A stretch of 64,000 nt of DNA from Theobroma cacao (GCF_000208745.1 NC_030859.1:10628005-10692004), one strand, 5' to 3'. Positions 11,709-23,300 are shown, counted from the stretch's first letter. Translations and numbers: made by a program. Notes: generated by a model from the letters alone, not told the origin.

Positions 11709-12974
11709 AGCAATGATGGGTATTGTTATTGCAAAGAACTAGTTTGTGAGACCCTAACCTCTATAGACTTATAACTAAGCATAGATGTAATAATACGAGC
11801 TAGGGGTAGTTTCGTTATTTTCTCTAATAAGCTCCTAGAAGAAAGTTTTATGATATTTTATGGTCTAAATAGGTATAAGACTGCATAAATGATGTGTACT
11901 GATGAAAACACGAAGAAAACTAGAAGTTTCAACAATTTTCATAATAGGGGCAAAATGGTCATTTTTCACCTCGGGTTAAAATTTTAAGTTTTTATGAACC
12001 TGAGTATGTTTAGACCATTATGGACCTTGTCCTAGTGTTAAAAGAGCAAAAAGATTGCATAAAAGAATGGAGGAGAATAAGTTAATTGGTGGAAGGGCAT
12101 TTTCGTAATTTTAAAGGAATGGATAAGATTGGCTATAAATATCTTGAATTTCCAGTAGCTTCTAGAGATTTTCCAGCAGCTTGTCTTCTTCTTCTTCTCC
12201 TCTCTCACGTTTCTTCAAAACTCCATGGAAGCTTGATATGGAGCTTGCATAATTTTCTCTCTATAGCTCTAGTTTTCATACCTTTGAAACATTTTGATTA
12301 GAACTCAAGTATTCTTTCACTCTCTCATTTCAAAACCCTTGATAAAGCTTATTTCCAGACTTTCTCTCACTAGTTGGGCATTCTAGAGAGAGAAAGAGAG
12401 AATTACCCTATTGATTTGGAAGCTATTGGAAGAGAATTCAACTACAAAGAAACCCAAGGGTGAGTGATGAACTAAATTCAGTTTTTAGTTATGAATAATG
12501 ACTAGTAATTTAGATTAAGAATTGTTTTATTGTTGAGTATGTTCATTACTTTTTTAGTGATTAAGATAGTGAACATAGATAGTCATTTAATGTGGCAATT
12601 GAAAGCTAGCTAAGAGATACCTTTTAGGGTTCATAGTGTGTGAATTGACCTATTGTTTATGCTAATGTGATCCTAGGTTCTAATGAAGTCCCATCCTTCC
12701 AATTGGATCATTAGGGGAATTAGAGTTAACTAAAGGCTCAACAATAAATCGGTGAATGGACTGCCTTCAAAACTTGTTTTGGGAATATAATGTATTTGCC
12801 AAACATTTGAATGAATTATCAAGCTTTTCATGAAAACAAGTGCCTTGGGAACAAGCTTTTGATAGATTGACTCCATGTTGTGACATGTGACTATTATTGA
12901 TTCATGCACTACCACATTGTGTTGATATATATATGTATGTGAATAAATTGTTGTTTAATGACATTGACTCGGCT

Positions 12975-13103
12975 ATGTGCGAGTAGGGAGTGCGCATAAG
13001 CCAAGGATGACCCGGTTATGTGTGAGTAGGGAGTGCGCATAACCCGGTGATGACCCAGCCATGTGCGAGTAGGGAGTGTTCATGAGCTGGTGATGATGAT
13101 GAT
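12975..13103 (+). repeat. Minisatellite in LTR-P copy 2 (43-bp unit)
   Basis: Three units begin ATGTGCGAGTAGGGAGTG-type at 12975, 13018 and 13061, an exact 43-bp spacing. A short GATGAT run follows. The unit is unlike those in copies 1 and 3, although the LTR position is the same. Confidence 0.8.
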
Positions 13104-13322
13104 GGGATGGCGTGCATGATGATGATGGGTATACGTATACATATATACATATGTAAATATGTGTGATATAGGAAATTAATGAGTAATGGTATATGGTTGT
13201 AATGCATGTGAAACTTGACATGTTAAACTGTGGAAAATTGTTATGCGTTTCATGTTGGTTTGGACATTCAGCAGGGTGGTTTTCCTTTGGGAAGAAGGGC
13301 ATATTTTTCATTGGTGCCATGT

Positions 13323-13810
13323 TTCTCGTTGCAACGAGAATCATTTTTGCTGCAACGAGAAACTCTCGGGTTTGGAGGGGTAGACTGGTCGAAAACTCGC
13401 TGCAGCGAGTATGCATTTTCGCTGCAGCGAGAATGACACTGTAGCTTTTCATTGCAGCGAAATTCATTCTCGCTGTAGCGAGAAACTTTCTATTTTCTAG
13501 GTTGCAATTTTGCTGCAGCGAGAAATTTTCTGTTTTTGGGTTACAATTTCGCTGCAGCGAGATTCAATCTCACTACAGCAAAAAACTTTCTGTTTTGTCT
13601 CTTATCTTGTCCAATTGCTGCCCTATTTTTCACTTATTTGCTACCATATCTGAGCATGGACTTTCAACATTAAGGACTACATGAGTTAAGTTTAAAATGA
13701 GGAGGTTTAGTGAGAAACCCTCGGCCAGTTGAGAAACCCTCTTTTGGCTAATAACTAAATCCCAACGTCGCTGCAGCGAGAATGCCTTTTCGCTGCAGCG
13801 AAGATTCGTT
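13323..13810. repeat. Palindrome cluster CTCGCTGCAGCGAG in LTR-P copy 2
   Basis: At least ten copies or near copies. The best is the 16-bp perfect palindrome ACTCGCTGCAGCGAGT at 13395-13410. Others lie near 13325, 13351, 13419, 13453, 13472, 13512, 13549, 13767 and 13790. Many are followed by AAACTTTCT or AAACTCTCG. This is the densest of the three LTR-P clusters. Confidence 0.85.
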
Positions 13811-14904
13811 GTTGTATTTGACTTGCTTTCGTATCATTGAGGCTTTCATTCTACAAATGGTTCGTTATGTATGAGTTCATGATTTCCAAATGATTAATCA
13901 TTTAAGGGCTTGATGAAAGGTTTTTAATATGAATGGAACTAAATTGCATTGTTTTAAAACAAGTGCATCATTATTTTAAATTCTCCTTAATTGTTGCTTG
14001 TTCTTTTCCTTGTTCACTCACTAGGTTTATACTCACCATTTTCAAATTCATGTTTTCAGATCACAAGGCAGTCGGTAACTAGGACGCGGTGTCCTTGTAG
14101 ACTTGTGTCCATATTTTGGTAGATGTCTCGGCATTCAGTAGCTGTACATTCGTTCGAGTCCCTCCGCTGGAAGTCGAGTATTATTTTGTGGTATATAGAC
14201 GAACCTAATGTAAATTGTTAAGATGTATGTTGTAGACAATGTATATACACTTGGTTGGTATGCTAGCATGAGATGGCAATGTGTAGTAATATTTTGATTC
14301 TAAGTTATGANTTATCAATTTAGGGTAAATTTTAACAGTGTTATTAACTTTGAACTCTTTTGTTTTTTAACAATGGTGTGTCTATCCTTTAGGTGACTTC
14401 AACTTTGGTTTTATTAGAACTTTATGCTTTTGGTTTAGAGCATCAATCAAGGAACTTCATTTATGATTTTCAATTATATGGTTTTGGTGATGCTATGCTT
14501 GATATTTTGTTTTAGCTTGATAGCAAGTTATTTTGAATTTATGATATTTTCAGAAGAAATTAATTGGAGATTGAGAATTATGGATATTTTGTTGCCAATT
14601 TGCTATTGGTTAAAAGAGAGGAAGCTATCACATTAATATATACATATAAAACGTATTAAGAAATAAAATAAAATATTATCTTCTAAAGAAAAAATTTAAA
14701 ATAAAATATAGAATATAAGAAATTATATTAAAAATAAAATATATACTTGTAATAAGAAATGAAAAATAAAATATATTTAATTAAAAATATATTTAAAAAT
14801 GACATTATATAAAAATTAACAATAAAAAAATACATGTTAAACTTGTATTTTAATATATAAGGGTAGTTTTGGAAATTAACATTACATACCCTGTAAAGTA
14901 CTTG

Positions 14905-15025
14905 TAAAACAAACACTGCAATGTTATCTTCTCTGCATTTTAATCATTACATCACTTATATACCAAACACTGTAATGTTATCTTCTCTACAATCACATTA
15001 CTTGTAATCACATTATATTGTAAAT
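14905..15025. repeat. Right subterminal repeats of the Harbinger element
   Basis: Repeats of AACACTGCAATGTTA, CAATCACATTA and TAATCACATTA just inside the right terminal inverted repeat, matching the left subterminal block. Confidence 0.7.
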
Positions 15026-15042
15026 TACCAAACGCTACCTAA

Positions 15043-17552
15043 CTTCTTTCCATTCTTGTGCTTCCAAAGCTTTCCTTTTCCCTTGTGGTCTCTTCTCTAT
15101 CTCTATTTTCTTCCTTTCCTTTTTCCCTTCTTGGATTTTACGACCTCTCTGTTTTTAATCTTTCTCTATTCTTTTATTTGCTTTCTTTTTCTTCTTGGAT
15201 TTTCCGCTTTCTATCTTCTCTTTTTTTTTTTTTCTGTATTCTCTTCCTTTCTTTCTTTTCCTCTATGGCTTTTCTTCTCAGTTCTGAATTGATTTCCTTT
15301 CTTTTTTCATTTATTTTGGCGCATTTTTCTTGGCTTCCTTCGGTCTTTGATCTGTGCAGCTCCTATTTCCTTTCTTTTGATCCATTTTTCTTGGTTTTCT
15401 TTGGTGTTTGATCGATGCAAGTACTATTCTTTTTGGTTTCTTTGAACCCTAATTGTAAATGTGGTAGAATTTACCGTTCTTGGTGAGAAATAAGTTGATT
15501 GTTCAATTTTTTTTCATAAAGATCAGATATGAGGTACGCGAAGCCTCTAGAGGGGTTCCATTTTGCACAGCTTCGCTGGGTTCCAAGAGTTTTTTTATTT
15601 CCTTTTTCTTCAGCTTGGGGAGGGGAGAGAGACTTGTTTAGTTGTAAGCATAAAGCAGCTGCTTAGAATTTCATTTGGGCATCCTATTAAACAATTTAGA
15701 TAAAGTCTTGAGATTGAAATGGGAAAATTATAGTGGTGCCACGGAGTAGATTAATCACCACTGACAAGCTTTTAGGCAAAATTGAGTAAGCAAAATGGTC
15801 ATTGATATTTCGAGAATCATGTTGAAAGTAAAGCTCATGGAATTATGACGATTAAAGAAACAAAACTCCTTTTCGAGCATGGTGAATCTGTTGGTCTTAT
15901 CCTACCAACATCTGTCATTAGGTTGACTATCCTATTTCATTTTTTTAATTTATTTATTTCTTTATTTTTTGTTTATTGATATTGTCTATTATGTCAAGTT
16001 AGTGCTGGGCTTTTTAGAAGATTAGTATAACATCTAAAAATGTGGGCATGCATTCGTTTACTTTCAAAACTACATGTGTCTACTTGGCATTTTGTTATCC
16101 TTAATGGCTGAAGGCCATTTACAGAAATTATATTTATAATGTACGAATTACAATGCATCACTTATAAATTTATGTCATAGCTTTTTCTTATCATCTGATT
16201 GTTAGATAGAATTGTTTTGTTTATTTAATGACAAAATCTCTTGATTACTAAATTCTGATCATGACTTTTTCTTATTATATGATTGTTAGATAAATCTGTT
16301 TCACATATTGTTTTTCTTGCTGAATTTGTTTGCTTTGTTTAATTGCTCTCTCTATAGTTGATTGAAAGCAATGTAGAAGATTAATGCCACTACACTTAAT
16401 GGTATTTGTTTCTTGTTCATATATACTTTATAATTCATCAGCATCACTCTACACATGCATATATAAATCTCATGTACAAATTTTTATACGTACATATGCA
16501 ACACTTCCTGTGCCTTCACCATTTACTCAAAAACAGTGACTGACTGTGATTGATTCATAAAATTCAATTTCTATTTTTTATAGAAATTATGTCTACTTGC
16601 ACAATAATGCAACATTGATAATAAACTCTTTTGTTTGGATACAAGGATTACTCCAAACAAACACATTGCCTCCATAGCTCGACTGCAGACTTTTGCTCAC
16701 CTTTTGTTCATGAACACGCCACTGAAATTCAATTACGAATTACATAACAGAATGTCTTATCCTTCTTGCATCAAGGCAACAGTATTTACCAGATGCTTTA
16801 ATCATAACTTCTGTGTATAACTACAATACTGGCAATACATTAGCAAAATCACTAATCTTTGGTGCATATTTTTTGTAACAGAAAGCACTGTATGGATTCA
16901 AAATTAGTATCAAAACCTTTGTAGCAACAACAATATATGACACATAATAGTCTTAGTATCAAAGCCTTTGTGCAACAACATGTGATACGCAATAGTCCAT
17001 GTACTTCTTTCATATCTTCTCCAACCCAAATCTATCTAATAATCAATGCTACGACTGGTCTCTTAAAAATATGAATTTTACCTTAACGCAATGCACGGGT
17101 GTTTTTCTAGTTAAAAGACAAGAAATGACGAGATATTGTGTGAAAAAAATTAAAATCACGGAGAAAGGGGTTGAAGTTTACTCTTAAAGACTATCAATCT
17201 TGTATTGCATAGAAAAAATATAAGCAAACCTCATGATTAACAATATGCTCCCAAGGTAAGTGAAAGAGAAACTAAAGTGAATTGTCAATTTATAACAATA
17301 ATTAACAAAAACCAAAGAAAAGGCCAATGATTTTGTGACTGATACATCAAGATAAATTCATTGTTAGTTATGAACTTTAGTTTGATCTGTTTTCATGTTA
17401 CCATACCATGAAGTGTGCAAGGTAGTGTAGGGCATTTGCAAGTCCCATGGCCACATCACAAAGGCGTCAAATACAGTTGGATTCTTCTTTTTTATTAGTT
17501 TAGTTTATTCATTTTTCTTGATTTATCCTTTTGTTTCTTTACCAAATATTGG
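15043..17552. other. Intergenic region without recognised gene
   Basis: About 2.5 kb. 15050-15420 is a strongly T/C-rich tract on the plus strand, like a promoter or leader. The rest is AT-rich. The reading frames are short and show no family resemblance. Confidence 0.4.
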
Positions 17553-17897
17553 TTACTTTATTCTATGGATATTAATCAGAATAATAAATTTATTCAATGG
17601 ATTTCTGGCTTTTATTTGATGAAATTTTCCAATGAAACTACTGTAGCTGGAAATTGATTGATAAAAAAAATATGTTTTAGTTTGGACAATTATTTTTTGA
17701 TAAAAATTTTCATCCAAATGTAATTTCTCGTCAATCATTTCCCTCCACTTGCTATCGCTCCCTCCCTTCCTCCTAGCAGTTGCCTTCGCCAACCTTGCTG
17801 ACCTCCTCTTAGAGTCACCGATGCCACAGGCCTCTAGGACAGTCAAGGCACTGGGGCCATTGGACTTCTTTGGCAAAACCTCACATAACCAATCCAT
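17553..17897 (-). CDS. Unrecognised small ORF or exon fragment with basic motif
   Basis: Minus-strand frame of 114 codons starting MDWLCEVLPKKSNG. Residues about 30-50 are strongly basic (KRRSARLAKATARRKGG), suggestive of a nuclear-localisation or nucleic-acid-binding segment. Codons 1-62 are GC-richer than the surrounding DNA, while the last 50 codons become AT-rich and look non-coding. I do not recognise a family. It could be an exon of a lost gene or a transposon remnant, or it could be chance. Confidence 0.2.
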   Translation of the reverse strand: MDWLCEVLPKKSNGPSALTVLEACGIGDSKRRSARLAKATARRKGGSDSKWREMIDEKLHLDENFYQKIIVQTKTYFFYQSISSYSSFIGKFHQIKARNPLNKFIILINIHRIK

Positions 17898-17973
17898 TCA
17901 ATTGGAGTTTATTCTGTTTTACTTACTTTTAATTATTTTAAATAATAGTGCTTGTTATATCAAATTTGTATAA

Positions 17974-19139
17974 TTTTTTATTCCATAACTGTTACACTTC
18001 TTAACTTGAACTCATTATTTAATATAAATTTTAGAATTGGTCAAGTTCTTTACTAATATTTTAGTGATTAATGTAATTATCATCTTTTACCATATACATG
18101 TCTTATAATATATATATATATATTTATATTAAAAAGAATTTTTTAGGTCTTAGTTTTGTACAGCCTTTACCATTTCTAAACCAAATAAGTGCTTGACTCA
18201 CTGAGTTTTGCAATTAGACATATATTCCATAATATCTCTTTATTCCTTTGTTATTGGTTCATGCATTTTTAATTATCAGATTTTCCATTTATTTACTATG
18301 TGTATGCTGACGGTTACGTACCATTCTTGTGATTTAGTTCTGAAACATAGTACAAGACATTGGCAAAAGAGAAGCCAAATTAAAAAAAGTTATATAATTT
18401 CCTCTCAACAAAAAGAAGAAAAGAAAGAAAGATTGTAAACATTTTAAATGGAGATGCTTCTCTTTTGATAACAATTCATCCTTTGCTTGTTGCTTGGGAA
18501 ATGCTTTAGAGAAATGATAGAAAAAGAGAATAAAGCAAAAGGGTTTAGAATGAGTTTTACTCTCCACTGAAGAAATCCAAAAAGCATATTCGTAGCTCAA
18601 CACAATTAGATATTGATCCAAAGAAAATAAACTAATCCTTATTTACTTTTTGTTTTAATCCATTGCTTGCTTTGGATGTAAATGCTTCTGAGAAAAGATC
18701 AAAAAGAATAAAGTAAAATTCTTTCCTTCAAGGTGCATCCGTCTATCTAAAAAATCGCATATGCTGATAGATGTGAAGTAAAATTTGTATATACTTGACT
18801 TAGTATATTCTGATGTTAAGGAAAGGATTATATATTATCATTATTTAGTTCATTCCAAAAAACCTTAGAAATGCTACTTTAATCATATTAGAAAATCAAA
18901 AAACAGAATGTCAAATAAATACTTTAAGCCATTAGCATTATTTTTATGCAAAAATTAGAAATAATCATTTATTATTGTGAGTATTACTTTACAACTTAGC
19001 AAAAAGAAAACAAAAGAAAAGCCTAAGTAACTAAGGGACGTTATTATTAACGATTATTAATGTTGGTCTTCCAAAGTATTGCTTGTTAACAAATACAAGA
19101 AAAGAATAAAGAGAAAGAAAAAAAAATAACAAGATTTTT
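17974..19139. other. Upstream region of the DC1 gene, no feature recognised
   Basis: AT-rich, with a (TA)n run at about 18107-18123. No conserved coding sequence. Presumably part of the DC1 promoter region. Confidence 0.4.
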
Positions 19140-19147
19140 TCTTTGGT

Positions 19148-19155
19148 TATAAATA
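19148..19155 (+). promoter_or_regulatory. TATA box of the DC1 gene
   Basis: TATAAATA, 72 bp before the preferred ATG at 19220. Transcription would start around 19180, which places the in-frame ATG at 19181 at the transcript edge and favours the ATG at 19220. Confidence 0.6.
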
Positions 19156-19219
19156 TTGATCAATAGCCTAATCTTTCTTTTTGTGTCTTTCCTTACTATC
19201 TCAAATTTATTACTCACTT

Positions 19220-21241
19220 ATGGAGAATCAAAGTGAAAGAATTGAGAAAATCCAACATTTTGGACATCCACATTCATTGGTGTTCTACGATGAAAAGCAG
19301 GGTGATCAAAGTAAAGAAGCTTGTTGCTCGGCATGCTTGGAATCGTTATTGGGTTGCCCAAGTTTCAGCTGTGGAGATTGCAAGTTTTACCTCCATAAAA
19401 AATGTGCCGAGGCACCTTCTGAAATTAGTCATTCCCCTTTTCATCGTAAGCACCCTACTCTTACTCTTAAGCTATCCTCCTCTCTTTGCGATATGTGCAA
19501 GGAAAAACGTTTGATGTTTTATTATTGCTGCACTTCTTGCCTTACTACCCTTGACATCAAATGTGCTTTACGATTGCATAACATGGATGAAAATTTTCAT
19601 GAGCTCAGATATATTGGCCATGAACATCCATTGACTTTCATTGAAAATCCAAAAGATGAACTTAAAAGAGCCTATTGTCATTGGTGTCAAAAACCTATGG
19701 TTGACTCTGTATATGTTTGTTTTAATTGTAATTTTTACCTTCATAAGAAATGTGCTCAGTTTCCTCCTCAACTTCATCATCCTAGTGATCGCAAACACCT
19801 TCTTTATCTTGAAGATGATAGGCTTGTTTGTTCATTATGCCAAAGGCAACATTGGAGTTTGTTTTATCGTTGTCTTCCTTGCAATTTTGACATCGACATT
19901 GAATGTGTTCGATCAAGGTCAAGGTCCATTTTTGAATGTGAAAAGCACTCATTCACTCAATTGTTAAGGCATGACCCATTCATTTGTGATGCATGTGGTA
20001 CAGAGGGAAATTATGTTTCCTATATATGTTCTACATGCCACATTATGATCCATGAAAAATGCATTTCATTGCCACGTGTCATCAAAACCACACGGCATCA
20101 CCATAATATTATTCACAACTATTTCTTTCAAAAAAAAGATCTTGGAAAACATGATTGTGGAATTTGTCTCAGTGAAGTGAAAATAGAGTATGGAAATTAT
20201 AAGTGTTTGAAGCAAGATTGTGATTACGTTTCCCATGTGAACTGTGCAAGGGAGATGGGGATGTATTATATAATTGATCAAGTAAATGATGAAGATGAGG
20301 AGTCTAGTGAAAAGTTAGCTACAAATTCTTCCATCACTTGTGTCATTGAAATGAACCAACATGAAGAAGCCACAAAGATAAAACACTTTAGGCATGACCA
20401 TGTCTTAACACTAGGTAACAAGATCAAGGAAGATGATGATAAACATTGTGATGCGTGCATGCTATCAATCTCAACTCCCTTTTACTATTGTTCACAATGC
20501 GACTTCCTTCTCCACAAAACCTGTGCTGAATTACCTAGGAAAAAACACCATTGGTTTCATCAATCTCTTACCACCCTCGATTCTGGGGTCTTTTTCAAAT
20601 GTGCTCAATGCAATCGTTTCTGCAGTGGATTTGTTTACAAAAGTGACAAAGAGTCTCGCAGTAAATTCTGTCTAAGGTGTGCTAGAATTTCTCATACCCT
20701 CATATGTCAAGGACATGAACACTTTCTCTTTTTTGATTTTAAGTTCAAGGGGCAATGCAGCGCTTGTGGTGCCACTTGCAAAAATGGTGTATACAGATGT
20801 AAAGATTGTAGTACTTTTGCTTTGGATTTTGCATGCATTACACTACCACAAGCAATTCGCTGCAAGTGTGATAAACACTTTCTAAAACTTACTTTTCATG
20901 ATGACAATGATGATCCAGAAGAATATTACTGTGACATATGTGAAGAAAAAAGAGAACCAAACCATTGGTTTTATCATTGTACAGTTTGTGATAATTCTGC
21001 TCATCCTAAATGTGTTCTTGGAAAATATCCATTTATGAAGATCAAGATAGGTGTCACTTTCCCAGATGATTATCACCCTCATGATCATCCTCTCGTTTTT
21101 GTCAAAAAGAGTTATGACACCTGCTCTATATGTGGTCACCCTTGCCAAGATGTAGCTCTTGAATGTAAACTTTGTACACCCAACTATACCTTCCATTGCA
21201 ATTGTTATTGGGGATATTTGAGTTTCTTAGGTTTGTTGTAA
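19220..21241 (+). CDS. Cysteine/histidine-rich DC1 domain protein
   Basis: Intact single-exon gene of 673 codons. DC1 modules are plant-specific zinc-binding folds related to C1 domains. Such proteins are implicated in defence, hormone and stress signalling, probably through lipid or protein binding. Modules of the form H-x-H/HP...C-x2-C...C-x2-C...H-x2-C lie at about 13-62, 75-115, 131-178, 186-229, 240-281, 293-342, 389-435, 498-539 and 550-598. A degenerate one at 443-490 and a C-terminal one at 617-662 end atypically (FHCNCYWGYL). An acidic, Ser-rich linker covers 355-385. There is no signal peptide or membrane segment from MENQSER. The in-frame ATG 39 bp upstream would add 13 residues but lies at the predicted transcript start. 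It is the only intact gene in the window. Confidence 0.93.
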   Translation: MENQSERIEKIQHFGHPHSLVFYDEKQGDQSKEACCSACLESLLGCPSFSCGDCKFYLHKKCAEAPSEISHSPFHRKHPTLTLKLSSSLCDMCKEKRLMFYYCCTSCLTTLDIKCALRLHNMDENFHELRYIGHEHPLTFIENPKDELKRAYCHWCQKPMVDSVYVCFNCNFYLHKKCAQFPPQLHHPSDRKHLLYLEDDRLVCSLCQRQHWSLFYRCLPCNFDIDIECVRSRSRSIFECEKHSFTQLLRHDPFICDACGTEGNYVSYICSTCHIMIHEKCISLPRVIKTTRHHHNIIHNYFFQKKDLGKHDCGICLSEVKIEYGNYKCLKQDCDYVSHVNCAREMGMYYIIDQVNDEDEESSEKLATNSSITCVIEMNQHEEATKIKHFRHDHVLTLGNKIKEDDDKHCDACMLSISTPFYYCSQCDFLLHKTCAELPRKKHHWFHQSLTTLDSGVFFKCAQCNRFCSGFVYKSDKESRSKFCLRCARISHTLICQGHEHFLFFDFKFKGQCSACGATCKNGVYRCKDCSTFALDFACITLPQAIRCKCDKHFLKLTFHDDNDDPEEYYCDICEEKREPNHWFYHCTVCDNSAHPKCVLGKYPFMKIKIGVTFPDDYHPHDHPLVFVKKSYDTCSICGHPCQDVALECKLCTPNYTFHCNCYWGYLSFLGLL

Positions 21242-21290
21242 AATGGGGGTGCAGTTGTTGTATGTTTCATTGTTTTATGTGTTTCTGTTC

Positions 21291-21296
21291 AATAAA
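21291..21296 (+). terminator. Polyadenylation signal of the DC1 gene
   Basis: AATAAA, 50 bp after the stop codon and followed by a T-rich stretch. Confidence 0.55.
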
Positions 21297-21495
21297 TGTA
21301 AGACTTCTCAATTTTGATGCTTGCTTCCTTAACAAAGAAAAGGAAAGAACACTATAAATCATAATTATCAAAGTGAAAGGTTTCAACATGCATTTGTACT
21401 CATTAATATCAACACTTTACAATGGAATCTTTTGTCATCTCTTTGACAAACCTATCTTGCTTGCTATCTGCTCCCATCCCTATATAATGCATTAA

Positions 21496-22606
21496 TGTCA
21501 TGACCCATTTCTGGGAGCTTGTGACTAGTGTAAAGACCTATGTCGGTCTAGCCCATTAGGCCCAATCAAGCCTTAATCAACATGTATGGGTTTGACATCC
21601 ATCGTATTCATACAACATCCATACAGTATAACATAAATATTAACATTGGCCTATTAGAATTTAGAAGTAAGTAAACATCATCACATCATTATGAAACTTC
21701 TCAACATAATGTGTGGAATTTCATTCATTCAATATCAATATTCACATAACATATAATTCTGTGGTCCAGCAACATCCGTGCCTTTATCAGCTATGGTCCT
21801 TTCACCATAGGAACATTATTCATATGCATCCATTCCGAGGATCAACACAATAATATTCACAATCATAAAACAAATAAATGTCTATTAATATTTGTTTACA
21901 TCACCATGTACCATTGTAAATATAAACACTTAAAAACTTAACTCGACACACTACGAAGTGTAGTGATATGGGTGGCTGGAAGGAAGACACTACAACACCT
22001 ACCGAATAAGAGTTGAACTACTCCACAAGGCACCTAGCCAAATGAGCTACTGATCTGTAAAACAAAAGTAAGAAAAAATAATAGGTGAGTTACAAAGATT
22101 CTGTGAGTGGATACGGGAAGGGGACAAGCCAAGAGGAAGATTTTTTTTTTCAATAAACCATACTTTAGAAAAACATACATGAGTTTCATTAATATCAACA
22201 TAATTCCTTTCAAATGTCGAACAACCTCATTTCAATCATTTTCCACAAATGCATTTGAAATCCATGGTACATTAATGATTTGATAAAATAGTGATAGTTC
22301 CAAATACAAATCTTTGCAATGAGAAAGCAAGAGATTTCCCTTCATGGGTAATAGTATCTTCACCTTGGTTAATGGTATCATTCTTACTCACAACCCCATC
22401 ATCTGACATTATCTCACATGTGGAAATTTAAAATGCCATTCAACTTCGTACTCATTAATACCATAACATCCATTCAAGTCATAGTCACTAATTTAAACAA
22501 TCAATTCACGTCATCAATCATACAAGTACAATATCATCAACTCATTCACATATACTTCACAATTTTAGTATGGTATTCGTACACCTATAGTGGGCTTATT
22601 CATGTG
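21496..22606 (-). mobile_element. Family G LTR, minus orientation, left part (split by gypsy insertion)
   Basis: Starts TGTCATGACCC at 21496; its reverse complement ends GAAATGGGTCATGACA, close to the end of the complete family G LTR (GAAATGGGATATGACA at 25487). It stops at the ATGTG duplication (22602-22606), where the full-length gypsy element begins, and resumes at 43647. Confidence 0.75.
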
Positions 22607-23173
22607 TGTGAAATCTAACCCTAAGTCAGAGGATAAGTTAGAAAATCCTTAGGCGAGCATATAGATTTTATGTTTTGAATATCAAACTTAGTTTTAACCT
22701 TCAAAAAAAAATTCATTGATACTTTGGTTGTTTGTCACTTTTGAAGCAAAAATTTTTCTAAGTCTAGAAAGGGTCAACATATGTGATTTTTATAAAATAA
22801 TCTCTTAAACATAAAAAAAATGGCGATAATGATTCCCTTGTTATTTAGATGACCAAATATGAATTTTTCGTACTTTTTGAAGTACGTTTGCTATGGTAAA
22901 TGGGAGTTGTAAATTTAATTTCAGTAGAACTTTTTCAATTTTGTTCTTGAAACCAAAACATTGATTTTGATTCTTTTGAATTTAGAGTTTTTTAATATTT
23001 TTATTAAATTCAAATGGGGGGCTGTTTGCTTATTTATATTAAATATCTTAAATACATGGAGTGTGAAAAGGAAAGAAGTAAAAATGAGAACATTTACTTA
23101 AATGGTATTTAATGAAAATAAGTTGGGCAGGTGTTATAGGTAATCTCTCTCAAAAACTACATTATGTTTCAAA

Positions 23174-23300
23174 TGTATTGATACATGATCATAATGTATC
23201 AATGCATATGGTCATGTCTTTATAAATGTTCATAATGTATAGATATAATTTTTCCAGAACTAAATGTATTGATAGATGGCCCAAATGTATCAGTACATTT
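23174..23300. repeat. TGTATCGATACA palindromes upstream of the TATA box, 5' LTR
   Basis: TGTATTGATACA at 23174-23185, with further variants near 23195, 23268 and 23288. The cluster ends about 55 bp before the TATA box. The 3' LTR has the perfect form at 41441-41452 and TGTGTCGATACA at 41491-41502 before its TATA box (41558). Confidence 0.75.

Larger units (their letters stand above)
11745..14310 (+). mobile_element. Solo LTR, family P, copy 2, inserted in the Harbinger element
   Basis: Begins TGTGAGACCC at 11745 after TAGTT and matches copies 1 and 3 through the TATA box (near 12132), the 43-bp minisatellite (12975-13103) and the palindrome cluster (13323-13810). Compared with copy 1, about the last 190 bp are absent and the break coincides with the single N at 14311, so the 3' end and TSD may be an assembly artefact. 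There is no internal region. The Harbinger sequence resumes on the right. Confidence 0.8.
6672..15039 (+). mobile_element. PIF/Harbinger DNA transposon, interrupted by an LTR
   Basis: The terminal inverted repeats are GGGTGCGTTTGGTA (6672-6685) and TACCAAACGCTACC (15026-15039). They are flanked by TTA on the left and TAA on the right, close to the TWA target preferred by this superfamily. Both ends carry subterminal CACTGCAATGTAA / CAATCACATTA repeats. Inside are the two genes expected of an autonomous element, a HARBI1-like DDE transposase and a Myb/SANT-like DNA-binding protein, both on the plus strand and both broken. Without the LTR insertion (11745-14310) it is about 5.8 kb. It is non-autonomous now but might be mobilised in trans, since both ends survive. 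Confidence 0.85.

Noticed and set aside
15056..15411. Phe/Leu/Ser-rich frames that look like membrane proteins
   Set aside because: They come from a T/C-rich tract on the plus strand, have low complexity, exist in two overlapping frames, and match no family.
18107..18123. (TA)n run, and similar (TA)n at about 36872-36892
   Set aside because: Ordinary microsatellites with no sign of function.
20882..21196. Minus-strand ORF inside the DC1 gene, and other overlapping frames there
   Set aside because: Shadow of the plus-strand gene, whose Cys/His pattern is regular over the full length.
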